Assembly: GCA_040143965.1 (NCBI GenBank)
Contig: JASJQH010000068.1
Coordinates: forward strand, 1 to 34,111
Length of the DNA stretch: 34,111 bases
Source of the DNA: Basidiobolus ranarum
Taxonomy: Eukaryota > Basidiobolomycota > Basidiobolomycetes > Basidiobolales
Direction of reading: 5' to 3'
Shown: positions 8,904 through 20,479 of the stretch, piece after piece
How positions within the stretch are numbered: the stretch's first letter is position 1
Layout of the letters: the number at the start of each line of letters is the position of its first letter
Position numbers and translations under genes: made by a program
Notes under the pieces: model-generated
Told to the model about the DNA's origin: nothing
Database searches by the model: none
Seen by the model: only the letters and a program-made list of their open reading frames with translations

Positions 8904-9964
8904 CATAGCATTGGAATTCCAAACCCAATATAGAATTTCATTGGGAGTTGCATTTAACAATTCAATTTCAATTAACCTATTTGTAAAGATTGTGTTTGAA
9001 CCAATGGTTTGCTTGGAGTCTTCAACTAGACAGCTCTAGGATATGCTTCGAGTTCCAACTTTGTCAAGGTCTCCAGTCGAGAATATGCACATATCTTGGG
9101 GGACTCAGTTACAGTATCCTAGTATCATCGGTGGATTATAATTGTGGCTGGTTTGAAATTTATGAATAGTCAAATTACCATACTGAATTCCTATAATTAG
9201 TTATGCATGTTATGCTAGGCTTATCATCTGATCTTCATCTGGGATTCACCAATTGTACACTGGATATAATGAGCATTGAGTAAGTAACAAGTCACTACAT
9301 CTGTGACTAATAACCAGGCTATCACTATGACCTGAGTATATGTGAGTATTTTCCATACTTTAGTAGTACTAATATATATTACTAACTGCAACCCAAATGA
9401 GTCAAAGTTCCAGCTGAAATCTTGAGAAAATTGTTCAAATTCCCCTTAACTTTCTTAGTATACCAACACCACAACTATGTTGTCACTTTCCCGTATTTCT
9501 AACATAAAGATAAATCCATTTTTTTAATTCAATAAAGTAATCACTCCACATCATATATTGCTTTTATTCCCAAACACTTTCATTGAATCTATAATACTAA
9601 CAATAAAATCCCATTAAATGTAGTTGAGATAATTCGGAATAATGATTAGCTATTAAATGATCATCGCCCATGAATGTACTACGAATAATCCCAATTCAAG
9701 CGGAGTTAATATGCAATTGCGTCTCATATTCACAGGTATCATGTGTCTGGTGAATTACTGGACTATCAAGTGAGAATCCAGCTATTACCGATGACAAATC
9801 ACTAAGACCTTTGTACTAGTCATTGTATCCTTCCTAAATTAGGAAGAGGGGTTGAATTCCCAAGCCATATTCATATGCTACGATGTGAGGTATTTTAAGA
9901 GTGCCCTTTACATCCTACATTTTAATTATTGATCCACTTTTACGCACAATATTCTCTTTGTATA
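8904..9964. other. Intergenic stretch upstream of the isomerase gene
   Basis: No coding sequence, RNA gene or repeat is recognised on either strand. It holds the 5' flank of the enoyl-CoA isomerase gene. No obvious TATA box lies within 100 bases of the ATG. Confidence 0.4.
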
Positions 9965-10858
9965 ATGTTGTCTTCTATTTCTTTAGTTCGTTATGGTCGA
10001 GTTGGAGTTGGTCAGTTGCCTAGTCGTTTAAGAACTACTCGGACTATGTCTAGTTTAGTCTTGAGAGAGACGGATTCCGAGGGTATTGTTACTCTTAAAC
10101 TCAAGGAGCCACCAGTGAATGCTTTAACTCGTCCTCTATTAACCGAAATTACCCAAAGTCTTCACGAAGTGGGGTTAAAGGCTGACCCAACTGAGTCTTC
10201 TTCAGTAAAAGGGCTGGTTTTAACTTCTAACTTAAACCATCAGTTTAGCGCAGGTCTGGACTTACGAGAACTTCACCGTCCAAACCCTAGTGATTTAACC
10301 GACTATTTACGACTATTTATAAAGACACTAAGAGTTCTTACTGCTTTACCACTACCCACTGCTGCAGTGTATAATGGTCATGCCTTGGCTGGAGGAGCGG
10401 TATTCGGTTTGGCTTGTGAGAGAAGATTCCTTTATAGAGGACAACCTTCTAAAGCGCCAAAAGGGACTTCTTATTGGGTTGGACTTAACGAGGTTGCTAT
10501 TGGTATCTCCATTCCACCCTTTCTTCGAGAGTTATCCCATTTCGTAGTGAATTATCCGGAAGAATTTGATGTTTACTTAGATCAAGGTACCATATTTCAA
10601 CCAGACGATGCACTGAAAGTTGGATTGGTCGAGGAAATTCATGAAGATCTTCCAAAAAGTTTAATGGAGGCAAAGAAATGGTGTCTAACTGAAAGTAATT
10701 CCACCCCTTGGAAAGAACGTACTAAAGCTAAACTTGAGGCACGTGCTCGTTTACTAAAAACTCTCGATGATATCGATACTCAAGTAAATCATCTACAAGG
10801 CTCCGTATTGAAAGAAGACTTTCAAAAAATGTTGGATAAAAGATTCAAGAAAGCTTAG
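9965..10858 (+). CDS. Mitochondrial-type enoyl-CoA delta isomerase (crotonase family)
   Basis: A 297-residue single-exon protein of the crotonase fold, most like ECI1/DCI (delta3,delta2-enoyl-CoA isomerase), which shifts double bonds so unsaturated fatty acids can complete beta-oxidation. Visible features are a PPVNALT segment (49-55), the CoA-pocket/oxyanion FSAGLDL (94-100), the second oxyanion segment NGHALAGG (137-144) and GLNE (173-176), whose glutamate matches the catalytic position in ECI1-type enzymes. The first ~27 residues are rich in Arg, Ser and Thr with no acidic residues, as in a mitochondrial presequence. A second ATG at 10046 would give the mature form. No peroxisomal SKL-type C terminus is present (ends KKA). 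It is convergent with the G-alpha gene, 213 bases away. The N-terminal ATG choice at 9965 follows the presequence. Confidence 0.8.
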   Translation: MLSSISLVRYGRVGVGQLPSRLRTTRTMSSLVLRETDSEGIVTLKLKEPPVNALTRPLLTEITQSLHEVGLKADPTESSSVKGLVLTSNLNHQFSAGLDLRELHRPNPSDLTDYLRLFIKTLRVLTALPLPTAAVYNGHALAGGAVFGLACERRFLYRGQPSKAPKGTSYWVGLNEVAIGISIPPFLRELSHFVVNYPEEFDVYLDQGTIFQPDDALKVGLVEEIHEDLPKSLMEAKKWCLTESNSTPWKERTKAKLEARARLLKTLDDIDTQVNHLQGSVLKEDFQKMLDKRFKKA

Positions 10859-11071
10859 CTACTTGGCCTACATATAGTAATAAATATCAGCATCACGTTG
10901 AGACAGCTGGGAAATCATAGAACTGATGGCATACTGCTAGTATAGTCAACAACAGTGTTTAGTAAAGATCAAAATGGTTTGTAAATAGGTGTAGAGATAC
11001 AGAGAGGTGTCAAAGAATATCCATGGAGACAAAAAGAGATATACATGATACGCGATGGAAATTTCAATTCC

Positions 11072-12518
11072 TCAAAAAGATAGCTGTTTAAGATTCTGTG
11101 ACAATATAATGTCGTTAACGGAGGCCATGATATGTCTGATTTGCGTTGTATCAGTAGCATATGTGAGATGGGTGTAGATCACCTTTTCTTCGGATCGATT
11201 TAAGCTCTCAAATCGAGTCTTGAAATAGGAACTAGTTAGGTTGAAGTCATGACTTGGCCCTAAACAACAGATAAGTACAGAGTGAGGTTGAGTGTAGAGA
11301 CTGACACAAATTTACCTTTGTAGTCGGGGAAGTAAGTTGACACTGGACTGTGCTTAATTTTGTCTCGGAACAAGTCGATCTTGTTTAAGAATAAGATCAC
11401 TGAAGTGCTCCCAAACCAGTAAGAGTTACAAATGGAATCAAACAACATGAGTGCCTCATGCATGCGGTTCTGATTTGAGAATGTTAGTATTGGATAGATT
11501 GAGTGTAGTGTGGTATATGACTTACTGTGTCGCGATCCTCGGTTAATGTTTGATCATATCCGCTGATAGCTACCAAGAAGAGCAATGCAGTAACATCCTC
11601 AAAGCAGTGGATCCATTTCTTGCGCTCAGAACGCTGCCCACCCACATCCACCATTCTGTAAATAAACTGTTAGTGACCAACCAGGTAAACATTGAAGGAC
11701 AATGCTCCAAACATACCGATAAGTCAAAGGGTCCATATCAAACACCGTCTCAGTGATGCCGGTGGTTTTGATTCTTGTGTATAGAATATCTTGATCGGTA
11801 GGTTTGTAATTTAACTCAGACAATCGATCCAGCGATTCGAAAAAGCTATGATTCTAAAAGTCAGCCAAGTTCATGTTTGAGGCTCTATGGTTGTGAATAG
11901 AGCCACTTACTAAATAGCGTTGTCGTCAAGTTGGTAGAGATTAGATTTTTGGTAACAAATTTGGGTTCCTTCATCTTGCCAAATAGCTGTAACTGCTTGA
12001 AGATACTCTTTTGGATAAGGATCACCATGGTTTAAATCAGGGATATCATCGAATAATGAGACGTATTTCTAATATGTTCAAACCGGGTCAATGAATTGAA
12101 GAAAAATCTCCTTCTCCCCTCATAAAGAGTATGGAACTTACGATATTGTCTTGGTTGTTTAAAGAGATACCCAACACCTCCATTCCATAGAGGAGATCCC
12201 TTATAGACTGAGTTGTATTGCGAAAGATAACTATTCTATATGATTCACGCTCCAGGTCCGTAAAGCCACGATTGTGTATTAAACGCATTTGTTTCAAAAT
12301 GGTAGATTTACCTGACTCTCCAGCACCTAAGAAAAAAAAACCATAATGAGGGTAAAATAATTTACTCCATTCCAAACCATTTGTTGTCTCTACTTACCAA
12401 GTAATAATATCTTTACTTCATTTTTGGCTTTCTTTGCCTCAGCTTTAATTTGCTTCTCGATTAGTTTGCTCTTTTGCAACTCAGCAGAGGGTTGTGGAGC
12501 AACAAAGCAATTGCCCAT
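11072..12518 (-). CDS. Heterotrimeric G-protein alpha subunit (divergent paralog, 7 exons)
   Basis: Exons on the minus strand: 12518-12398, 12326-12142, 12068-11911, 11845-11717, 11655-11526, 11469-11316 and 11259-11072, giving 354 residues. The introns are 56-73 nt with GT-AG ends. G-alpha subunits bind GTP at the plasma membrane and relay signals from GPCRs. Visible parts are Gly2 and Cys4 for lipidation (no Ser/Thr at 6, so the myristoylation site is weak), the P-loop GAGESGKS (41-48), switch I Arg179 in RIKTTGI, DVGGQ with catalytic Gln205, and NKID (270-273). Two oddities stand out. The base-binding TCAT loop reads TYAT (325-328), and the C terminus ends NLKQLSF instead of the usual ...CGL(I/F/Y), one residue shorter. 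Exon boundaries match the second G-alpha gene in this window. It is probably functional, since all frames join cleanly. Confidence 0.88.
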
Positions 12519-14555
12519 TGTATAGTAAGGTGAGGTTGAGAAGTGTAATAAGTAATTTTTACCCAGTGAAAAGGAAAAGGAAATAGTCACAGCTAAGAAA
12601 TCACAAAAGAAGTGAAATTCGGGGGATAAAATCAATGAAAGAGTCCAAGAAGCATGAAATGAAATTTAGTTTCAACTTGGTCTTGATTATCGGTTACTGT
12701 CACTCCTATGACAAATAGAAGAGAACTCGGGAAAATTGGGCATCTTTTATTGTTAATCCGCCATCGATTGGTTTCCAAACGGTTAATTAAGTAGTACAAA
12801 CAACACACTCATTAAATGCCAGTAAATACTCATATCGATCGTGGTCCATAAAAGATCAACCAGAGCATTCAAACGGGATTGTCGTGAGAAATTCAAGCAA
12901 ATCAATGCTCCCTCTAAGCTCCCTACTACTACAGACTGGATAACCCAGGCTTGTGCGACATTCTCCACTCTACTTTCATATGACTTCTGGGTAGACTTGA
13001 GGATGTCCACGAACCTCTTACTCCCTATACCAAACCAGCAACAATCAACCCAAGAGTAAAAGAAATATTACAAATCATCTCCAATAATTGCCAAGACAGT
13101 ATAAATGTACTGTTAACGATTCCCAGATTGAAACCCGTAGTAAGGGATGAGATATGTAGAGTGTGGCAAACTTGCTTAGGTCTGTTCGTAACACGACCTC
13201 AACTGGATTGGATCTACCGCAACATTTTCTATTGATCCTCCCGTAGCTACCCCAAAAACATCCAAGTATTCGAGGTGAAGTTACTTTGGGGGCAGGCATC
13301 ATCTAGCTCCAAATTCTAATACCATGATACTATCAGTAACGTGAGCAATACCAGTTTGACGCCAACTTGTACTAGTGAATTATCTCTTTAACTTTTTTTG
13401 GTAATCCACTTCGAAATCATCGCTAATTTGAATTTTATAGGCAAACGCCATGATTATTAGTGCAACAATGTTTTAACCAATTGTGAACCTTAACTTGACA
13501 TGTCCGAGATATTGTAGCGTGTATCCGGATACCAAACCAGTTCAATTAACTCGTTGACCCTCGGTCTGATCGAGATCAATAAACGGGCTAGCATAATCAG
13601 AACTCACTTCAAATATGATGTCATATGAGCTATATACATATGAGCTTTTCATGCACTATTCACTCTACTAGAGGAACATCAACGACCTGGTGAGAAATTG
13701 AATACAGTAGTTTGTAGTTATATTGAGAAAATATTGTTTCCTTCAATATGGTACACCGCAGAATTACCAAGACAACGTAACCTACGCTTTATCATGCAAG
13801 ACGAGTTTTTCGGCCCGTTTGATTCACACCAATAACCAGTTCTTCGAAGTACCTGATAAACCCACTCAGAATAGTCAATGGTGGATTTCTCGCCCTACAT
13901 AGACCCTTACTAAGTATTGATGATGTCGGTTTTTGAAAGCGAGATGTATTTTATGTAAGAATAATACCGTGGATTTTTCACCGTTATGAAATATATCTTT
14001 TCTCTCTTCCTAAAACAAAATCCCTTCTTCTGGTTTCGGATACGTTTCCCGAGGTGTCACCTCAGGTATTGGAGACCAACTCCTCTATAAATCCTATGGA
14101 TGGCTCCTTGAGTGGAACCAAGCCATTTTTTCTGGAAATTTTTGAGGATATTTAACGTCAGTATCCTAAGCCAGATCTACGCTTACTTCAACTTAGCCAA
14201 AGGCTTAGGGAAAATAACTGCCTCAAGGTAAAATCTCTTCAGTTGCATCGACCATCATTGTTCATAGGTAAGTTGTACCATATTAATCAAGTATTTTCTA
14301 CATTCCATTAAAGTACCACTCTCTTCTATCTACTTCATTTGGGGCTTAGATTATTCCCATGACAGAGTCCATGGTTACACCAATGATATTTATATTGAAT
14401 TAATATACTTGCCACGGACATGGAAAAGAACAAGTCGGGTCCATGGTTATCATATATGAAGCCATCAAACGAGTTATACCCAGAATTTATTTACAATGAA
14501 AGAAAGGGTAGAGAAGAGAAGAACAGGGAAGGGAAGGGAAAGGATGGGAAGGTGA
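12519..14555. other. 2-kb intergenic region with no recognised gene
   Basis: Lies upstream of the divergent G-alpha gene and downstream of the permease gene. Short open stretches exist around 12780-13300 on both strands (one minus-strand stretch is hydrophobic), but none has a recognisable domain or convincing splice links. A 50-base almost pure purine tract (about 14503-14552, GGGAAGGGAAGG-type) immediately follows the permease stop codon on the transcribed side. Confidence 0.4.
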
Positions 14556-16562
14556 TCAATATGTTGAGATGATGGCCACACCAACTGCCAAGATAATAGT
14601 CGTAGAGAATAAAGAATATTTCAACCAAACTCTAGAGCTGTCAAATCGAGTACGAATCCCTTCTACTGTGCTGATTTTGATGGTTTCCTGGATTGAGAAA
14701 TGCATTAGTACATGTATATATAAATGGTACATCATCAAGAGATGTACTTACGTTCATAGCCAAGCCAACTGCGCTTCCGGTAGGTAGCAAATTGCTGGTG
14801 ATGGCTATACACCATACCAATAGCCAAACCAGTTTCTGATCTGATATCTCGATGGTCACATTCCCCAGCAATGGCAATAATATAAGTAGAGTTGGAACTG
14901 AACTCAGGACAACATTGAATAGTGACACCAAGGCTGCAAAGCAAGACAGTAAGATGATTGGGTTATCACATGAGCTCAACTTGCTATACGTGAACTGCCA
15001 AGCTTGACTTAAGATCGGTGTCTCCTCAATCCCTCGAATCATGATAAACAGCCCGAAATAATATGCAATAGTTGGAAAGTCCAAGTCAGCAAATAATTCG
15101 TGGTGCCCATTTGTATCCTCCACCAATGCGATAATTAATGCCACTACCAACGCAGTCCAGCCAACATGGTTCTCCAGTGCGATTCCGGTGTACATGAATA
15201 TAATGGCGCAGACAAAAATGATGTTGCAGCAATGGGTTTTACAGAATTCAAAGAATCCAATAATCGTCTTGTCGAAAAAGAGCCCATGCTTCTTACGAGT
15301 AGGCGAGCACTTTGCCGATGATGAGGAGGAGCAATCACTTGATTGGAAACCGATGGGTGGGATTAGTAGTGTTGGTGGAAGGGGCGGGGGATTTCTAGCA
15401 CAAGGTATTGGTAACACCATAGATTGAGGATCTATTGGAGTGCTTGGTGGAGCGTTAACATCTTCATAAATAGAAATGCTCTCGGGGGAAGTGGACAAGA
15501 TATCGCAATAGATAGGAACCGGAGATCCCAACAATCTGGTGCTTTCATTGGCCTTGTTGTCGCTATCTAAGATGGTGATGGCTATTGGATCACTTGACTG
15601 AACATCAATACACTCATTTATATACAAGGTATTTCTATTTTGCGCTGCTTTTCCATATTCTTCTGCAATCTTATAAAATTCTGGGGAATTGATTGCTATG
15701 TGATTATACTCGGCATTGCAGCATGCATGTAATCTCGCAACTGGAAGTGATTTCCGATAGTATAATCCGAGAAATATTGCGTTGATGAATAGTCCAACGA
15801 TAGCAGGTATTGACATTCGTAAAAAGTACAAGCTGAAATCCAAGTCGGCAACCATCTCGTGAGCAAGCATACTGCTAATGTTACCGATAACACTTGCTGC
15901 CGAGCCGATATTACTAGAGGTAACCTTTAACATAAAGAATATTCACATTAGAATGTATTACCATACAACACGAAAAATTAAATCCACTTACAGCAGCAAT
16001 GGCAAAAGGCTCAATGTCCAAATTATAATCTTCACATAGAGTGATCACCACCGTACAAACATAAACGGCAGATATGTCGGTCATAAAAAAGAATCCCAAT
16101 AATCCGGATAAAAGGGAAAGTCGTAACATTAAGTTTAATGGAGTAGGGGCGCCTTTCAAAAGAAGCCGGCGAAAGTAATATACAAAGCCCTAGGAATTGA
16201 AGAGTAGTCGCGTGAGTTACTTTGGAATTGTCTAGATACCGCTAACTTCAAATGATAAATACCTTATCGTTAATCTTCGTCATAATGATCATAAAGGCCA
16301 TCAGAAGTAGAAGTGTACTTCCGTGCAAACTGCTGTAAGCTTCCTCTGGTGTTAATATATCTAATGCAACCATTGAGGCGCCTGAAATCAGCGCAACGAT
16401 TGACCGGTTTATATTTGCACCAGCCCTGGCTTTTGCAAAAAAGATCAAGCTTAGGACACAATTCAACACTACTATGTGTGTTTTATAAACAGTGTAGTTA
16501 TGGGGAGGTACTGGAACATTCATGGCTTCCACCAAACGCTCGTGTCCGTAATTGTAGGACAT
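14556..16562 (-). CDS. ArsB/NhaD-superfamily anion permease (P-protein/citrate-transporter-like)
   Basis: Exons on the minus strand: 16562-16263, 16189-15992, 15924-14752 and 14687-14556, giving 600 residues. All introns fall in phase 0 (64-73 nt) with GT-AG ends. The protein has many membrane segments arranged as two halves, the pattern of the ion-transporter (IT) superfamily that includes ArsB, P protein (OCA2) and CitM. Landmarks are TLLLLMAFMIIMTKIND, GFFFMTDISAVYVC, AAVTSSNIGSAASVIGN at the repeat-1 hairpin, and LPTGSAVGLAMNE at the matching C-terminal hairpin. A hydrophilic loop of about 158 residues (224-381), rich in Ser and Pro, separates the halves and is likely cytosolic. The substrate cannot be told from sequence. 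The ATG at 16562 is used because a TGA blocks the frame upstream and no acceptor site follows that TGA. Confidence 0.78.
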
Positions 16563-17700
16563 GAGGGACAAAGGAACGAGGGTGTTTCAAATGGTTGTTG
16601 TGAATTGTATTCTAAAGCAAAGTACAAACCTTTGCTACTAAAAAAGCCGTTGAGAAGTTGAATTGTTAAAAATCATAACAGGATCATTTAAGTAAAAAGA
16701 ATATATACGTTTAGCTCATCCCAATGTGGACCTTCCATTTTGAAGAAATCAAGGAATATTATGAAGAACCACGAGGATCATCACTACTCCGCGCGTAATA
16801 GACTGAGTAATAATATAAATAGTCAATCAACTAGTATATAAAATCTAATTAGGAAACACCAATCCTATTTCTACAGTCTAGATTGGGGAGTCTATAAGAA
16901 TAGTCCCTAAACCGTAAGTAAATAATTGCTTTTTGGAAAACCAAACTTTAGTGCCGAATTCCTTCCATTCCTCACGAATGTTCTGAACATTCAGTTTGGT
17001 TTGCGGATGGTCGGTTCCTATTCGGCGATGATGATAACACCGGATACAAGTAAACCCTAACCTCACCAGGTAAAGGATAAGGGTTAGGGTTTGCGTCATG
17101 TAATTTATCACTCGAACTTAATTGGAATTTAGGGTTAGCGTTGGACATAATGAATGAACTTGTAGCTTTTTGCTTCTTTTTGCTGTTAAGTTGAACGCTA
17201 GATTTTATACCTCATTTCCTCATTTGGCTGATAATAATACCAGTGATGTTGGTTAGTCTAGATAGCCATTCACCACACTATTCGAAGATGAGATTCATGG
17301 ATAACAGTCTAAATAGTAAGCTGAGCATAAAGTATACCCGAAATCTGCGTCTTAAAGAACAAACATCCGCTATCATATCAAGAGTGGATTCATTCGAAGG
17401 GTATCCGAAACCATTCCAAGAAACCAACGTACCAACAGTGATTCGTAGCGGATTTCATTTAAAGAGTCATCTCTCTCGATGAACTTCTGGGTCGAATGAA
17501 CATATTCACTATGTTGACGTAAGCCAACTAATGTACGTATGGATGTAAGTCACTTGCCAATAGCACCAGTCACACAATACCAGATTGGCGGTAAAAACAG
17601 GATCTTCAAAGACACAAGCTGAAGCATAGAGCAACCTTGATCCGGCATTTATGAAGTTTCCTTTAAATATATATAAAGAAATCACCTGCGTAATATGGAA
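16563..17700. other. Intergenic stretch with telomere-like repeats
   Basis: The 5' flank of the permease gene. Contains short telomere-type units (CCCTAA/TTAGGG) at about 17052-17062, 17081-17092 and 17129-17137. The first two face each other as an inverted pair. A 79-codon plus-strand open stretch (17243-17482) has no recognisable homology and is not called as a gene. Confidence 0.4.
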
Positions 17701-17855
17701 TTCTTTGCTACCTCGGAAGATCACTTTGGGCAATTTTGTTCTCTGCTACCTCGGAAGATCACTTTGGGCAATCTTTGTTCTCTGCTACCTCGGAAGATCA
17801 CTTTGGGCAATCTTTGTTCTCTGCTACCTCGGAAGATCACTTTGGGCAATCTTTG
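17701..17855 (+). repeat. 39-bp minisatellite, four copies
   Basis: Four head-to-tail copies at 17701-17738 (38 bp, slightly diverged), 17739-17777, 17778-17816 and 17817-17855. The last three are identical in sequence (unit begins TTCTCTGCTACCTCGGAAGA). The period is a multiple of three, so all frames stay open through it. That explains the open stretches here, and no real gene is supported. Identity between copies points to recent expansion. Confidence 0.9.
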
Positions 17856-18609
17856 TATGTACATCACGTTACTATGGATGAACTATACCTCGTATCACTA
17901 CCTTGTTGCTGGTGACTACTCTAGATACACCTCCTAAATTCCACCTCAGCTATGTCATACCAAACCGATCCACTTCAGCCCTCCGATAAGTATCTAGTGC
18001 AAAATTTTAAAAAGAAATTCCAGCGTAGAATATACAACATTACCTCTCCTTATCAAATCTTATTAAGAAGAAATAGTTCTGTACCAATAATTCGGAAGAT
18101 ATTCTTCAAAATCATTCATTTATGAAATATCTAATGAAGTCCAATTTTATATCTATAGCGCTTCGAGCTGATTTCAAGCGTGGAAAGAAACCACCCACAT
18201 GTTGGTAACATACCTAAAAGTGGAGTATAAGAAACGTCGATTGGAAAATATGTAGTTTAAGTCACGGTAAGCACATCTATCGATATACGATTAAGTCGTA
18301 TGCCTAAATGACATCTCTGGTAGGGAAGGGACTCGTTTACTTGAGATAATGAACCAACCGATTACTTAGTATCTAATTTTATAGTAAAACATACTTTTAA
18401 AGCTTCGCTCAACAATTATAAAAAATACCAGCAAACTTGAGTAGAATTCTTCGAACATTTATTGTTCTGTGTGGATATCAAGAATTTTTAACATAAGGTG
18501 AAAACATCCCAAGATATTACTTTACCTAAGAAGCGTTCTTGTATTGCGACACTCTGGAAGAACGCACCAAAGTATTTGTATTTGTTAGACATTCTCTTTC
18601 GTGATTGTT
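17856..18609. other. Intergenic stretch downstream of the bestrophin gene
   Basis: AT-rich, with no open frame, RNA gene or repeat that I can support. The right end holds the 3' flank of the minus-strand bestrophin-family gene. Confidence 0.4.
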
Positions 18610-19736
18610 CTAAATAGGAATTAACAATGGACTTTGTGGTTCATCGTTATCATATTTAGGAAGTTGTTTTGGGACTTTAGCGGTGATATACTCCACTTCT
18701 CTTTTTAATTCGTCACAGAAATCATCCAAGGGCAGGTCGTTCAAGTCACGGCCAAATGGATTCTCAATTTCTGCTCCAATCCCATCAATACCGAACAAAG
18801 TAAAAGCAACAATACCAACAACAGAGATGGTCTTCCAATGCAATTCCTTAATCAAGGTAAATGGGAGTGCACTGCAGTAAACGTAAAGACACTGTTTCAA
18901 ATGGATATTATAAGCCAAGGGAATCGGTGTACGAAGAATTCTCTCTAAACTACCAAAACAATCGACCATAGTGGAAAGCGAATTACTAATGACGGTATTC
19001 TGGGCACCCTCGATTTTCTTGGATTTCAGCTGCTTTTGAACATACATACTAAGGTAGAAAGCGATTTCCAAAGGTAAATTGATTCCCGTTTCAGAGTCAA
19101 TATCTACCGAGGAGCGATGACTTGAGAGATTATTGGTAGCATAAGTGTTTTTGTAATGAAGTCTAGCGGTGAATTGAAGTTCGGGAGGTAAAAGTTGCTC
19201 TAGTTCAAGGTGTGGTGTGTCGTTCTCCCCTCGTAGATGATACTTTGTCGCTATTGCGAAAGCTAAAAGTAACTTGATAGCATTGTCTTTCTCTACCCGA
19301 TCGATATTGTCCTCTTCAACTACCTGTATCCAAAACTGTCGACTCACATTACGAATGGAAGTGCGTAAGGTGGTCCATAAACGTCTACCTTCATAATAAC
19401 GATCGTAAGCAGTATTGGTTCTGAATACCAATAGAAGACCTACGACTACCGCAAGAGAGGGGACTAATGGTATAACGTGTAAGCTTATGATACATATAGT
19501 CACTTGATAAATTTTCAAGTCGGGTATTTGAGCTACTAACCGATGGAATTAGGAAGAGCAATCTGGGCGCCTTTAATTTCATATAAATAGACTATCAACG
19601 AAGTGAATGCGGTAGTAACTACAAAATGAGGGAAAATAGTTGGAATCACTGAGCCTCTAAATCTAAAAGCATCTGGATAACTAAAGTACCCTTTGAAAGG
19701 GGATGTTTTGATATTTAAGGGAGCCATCACTAGCAT
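18610..19736 (-). CDS. Bestrophin-family (RFP-TM/UPF0187) anion channel
   Basis: Two exons on the minus strand, 19736-19541 and 19502-18610, give 362 residues. The fungal/bacterial bestrophin-like family forms pentameric membrane channels, mainly for chloride or related anions. Visible hallmarks are membrane segments near 38-55 and 66-90, the family block RTNTAYDRYYEGRRLW (93-108), RTPIPLAY (256-263; neck region), membrane segments around 268-305, and NPFGRDLNDLPLD near 313-325, the most diagnostic motif of the family. The joined exons read smoothly (ALPNSIVTICIIS). The intron is only 38 nt (19540-19503; donor GTTAGT, acceptor ATCAAG). A later AG acceptor would break the frame. The ATG at 19736 is the first in frame, with a second at 19727 also possible. 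Ion selectivity is not shown. Confidence 0.82.
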
Positions 19737-20479
19737 TCACGAATAGTTCCAAACACACTCTTATATGGTAAAAGTTTGCAGGAAGTTGAAAGTCTACATG
19801 AATCATCATAAGAAATTGGATTGGTGAGGTTTTCGGGCAGGTTACATTATCTTGGAATGGTATGTGTGAAACATTGGTAAGATTGGTGAACACGAAAAAC
19901 TGGCTTCTTCAAATAGGAATTGTAGCCTCTCAGACTACTTCTTTCATGCAAAGATCGCTTTACTTGTTAAGTTTAGGTCAAGTCTTCAATGTGGATAAAT
20001 CATCAAATATGCCACATGATAAGCCTAATCCGTTATCTAATTTGCTTTGTCCCTCTCATCATGCTGTTTGTACCTGTCATGAACGTAGAAATAGTTAGCA
20101 TCTAAAAAAGACGTCAACACAATTGATATTAGACGTTCACTTTATGACGGTTAGTGCAATCACGAAACTAGCCATAAAGTATAGATACTTTTCCTTATCC
20201 ATCAGGATTAAACATCAACAAATATTTATTATGTGCAAATGTTCAAACGAATCGATTTGTCGCAAAAGCCCTAAAACTGTAAACCCAAATGAATGTTCAC
20301 ATCGAGGGAAGTCAGAAAACCAGGTGACAACGTAAAACAAGAAAGCCAGCAAATTCTCCTCTAAATTTATCTACATTTGAATGAACTGTTGAATGCTGGT
20401 AAGAGAGTAACATAGGGTAGGCTTTTTTCAAAACGGGGAAAGGGATAAACGAACAAATGGAAAGAATAAAGTGTAGTGA
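19737..20479. other. Intergenic stretch between trihelix and bestrophin genes
   Basis: Contains the 5' flank of the bestrophin gene and the 3' flank of the trihelix-type gene. No coding sequence or repeat is recognised. Confidence 0.4.

Noticed and set aside
12780-13302. Three short open frames on both strands upstream of the divergent G-alpha gene
   Set aside because: They overlap one another, have no recognisable motifs and no clear joins.
16563-16745. An upstream exon for the permease (ATG near 16738, MEGPHWDELN then GTATAT)
   Set aside because: Any acceptor before the downstream ATG leads into an in-frame TGA, and there is no AG after that TGA, so the start at 16562 is kept.
17651-17937. 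Open frames across the 39-bp repeat
   Set aside because: The period is divisible by three and the unit happens to lack stops, so open frames are expected without selection.
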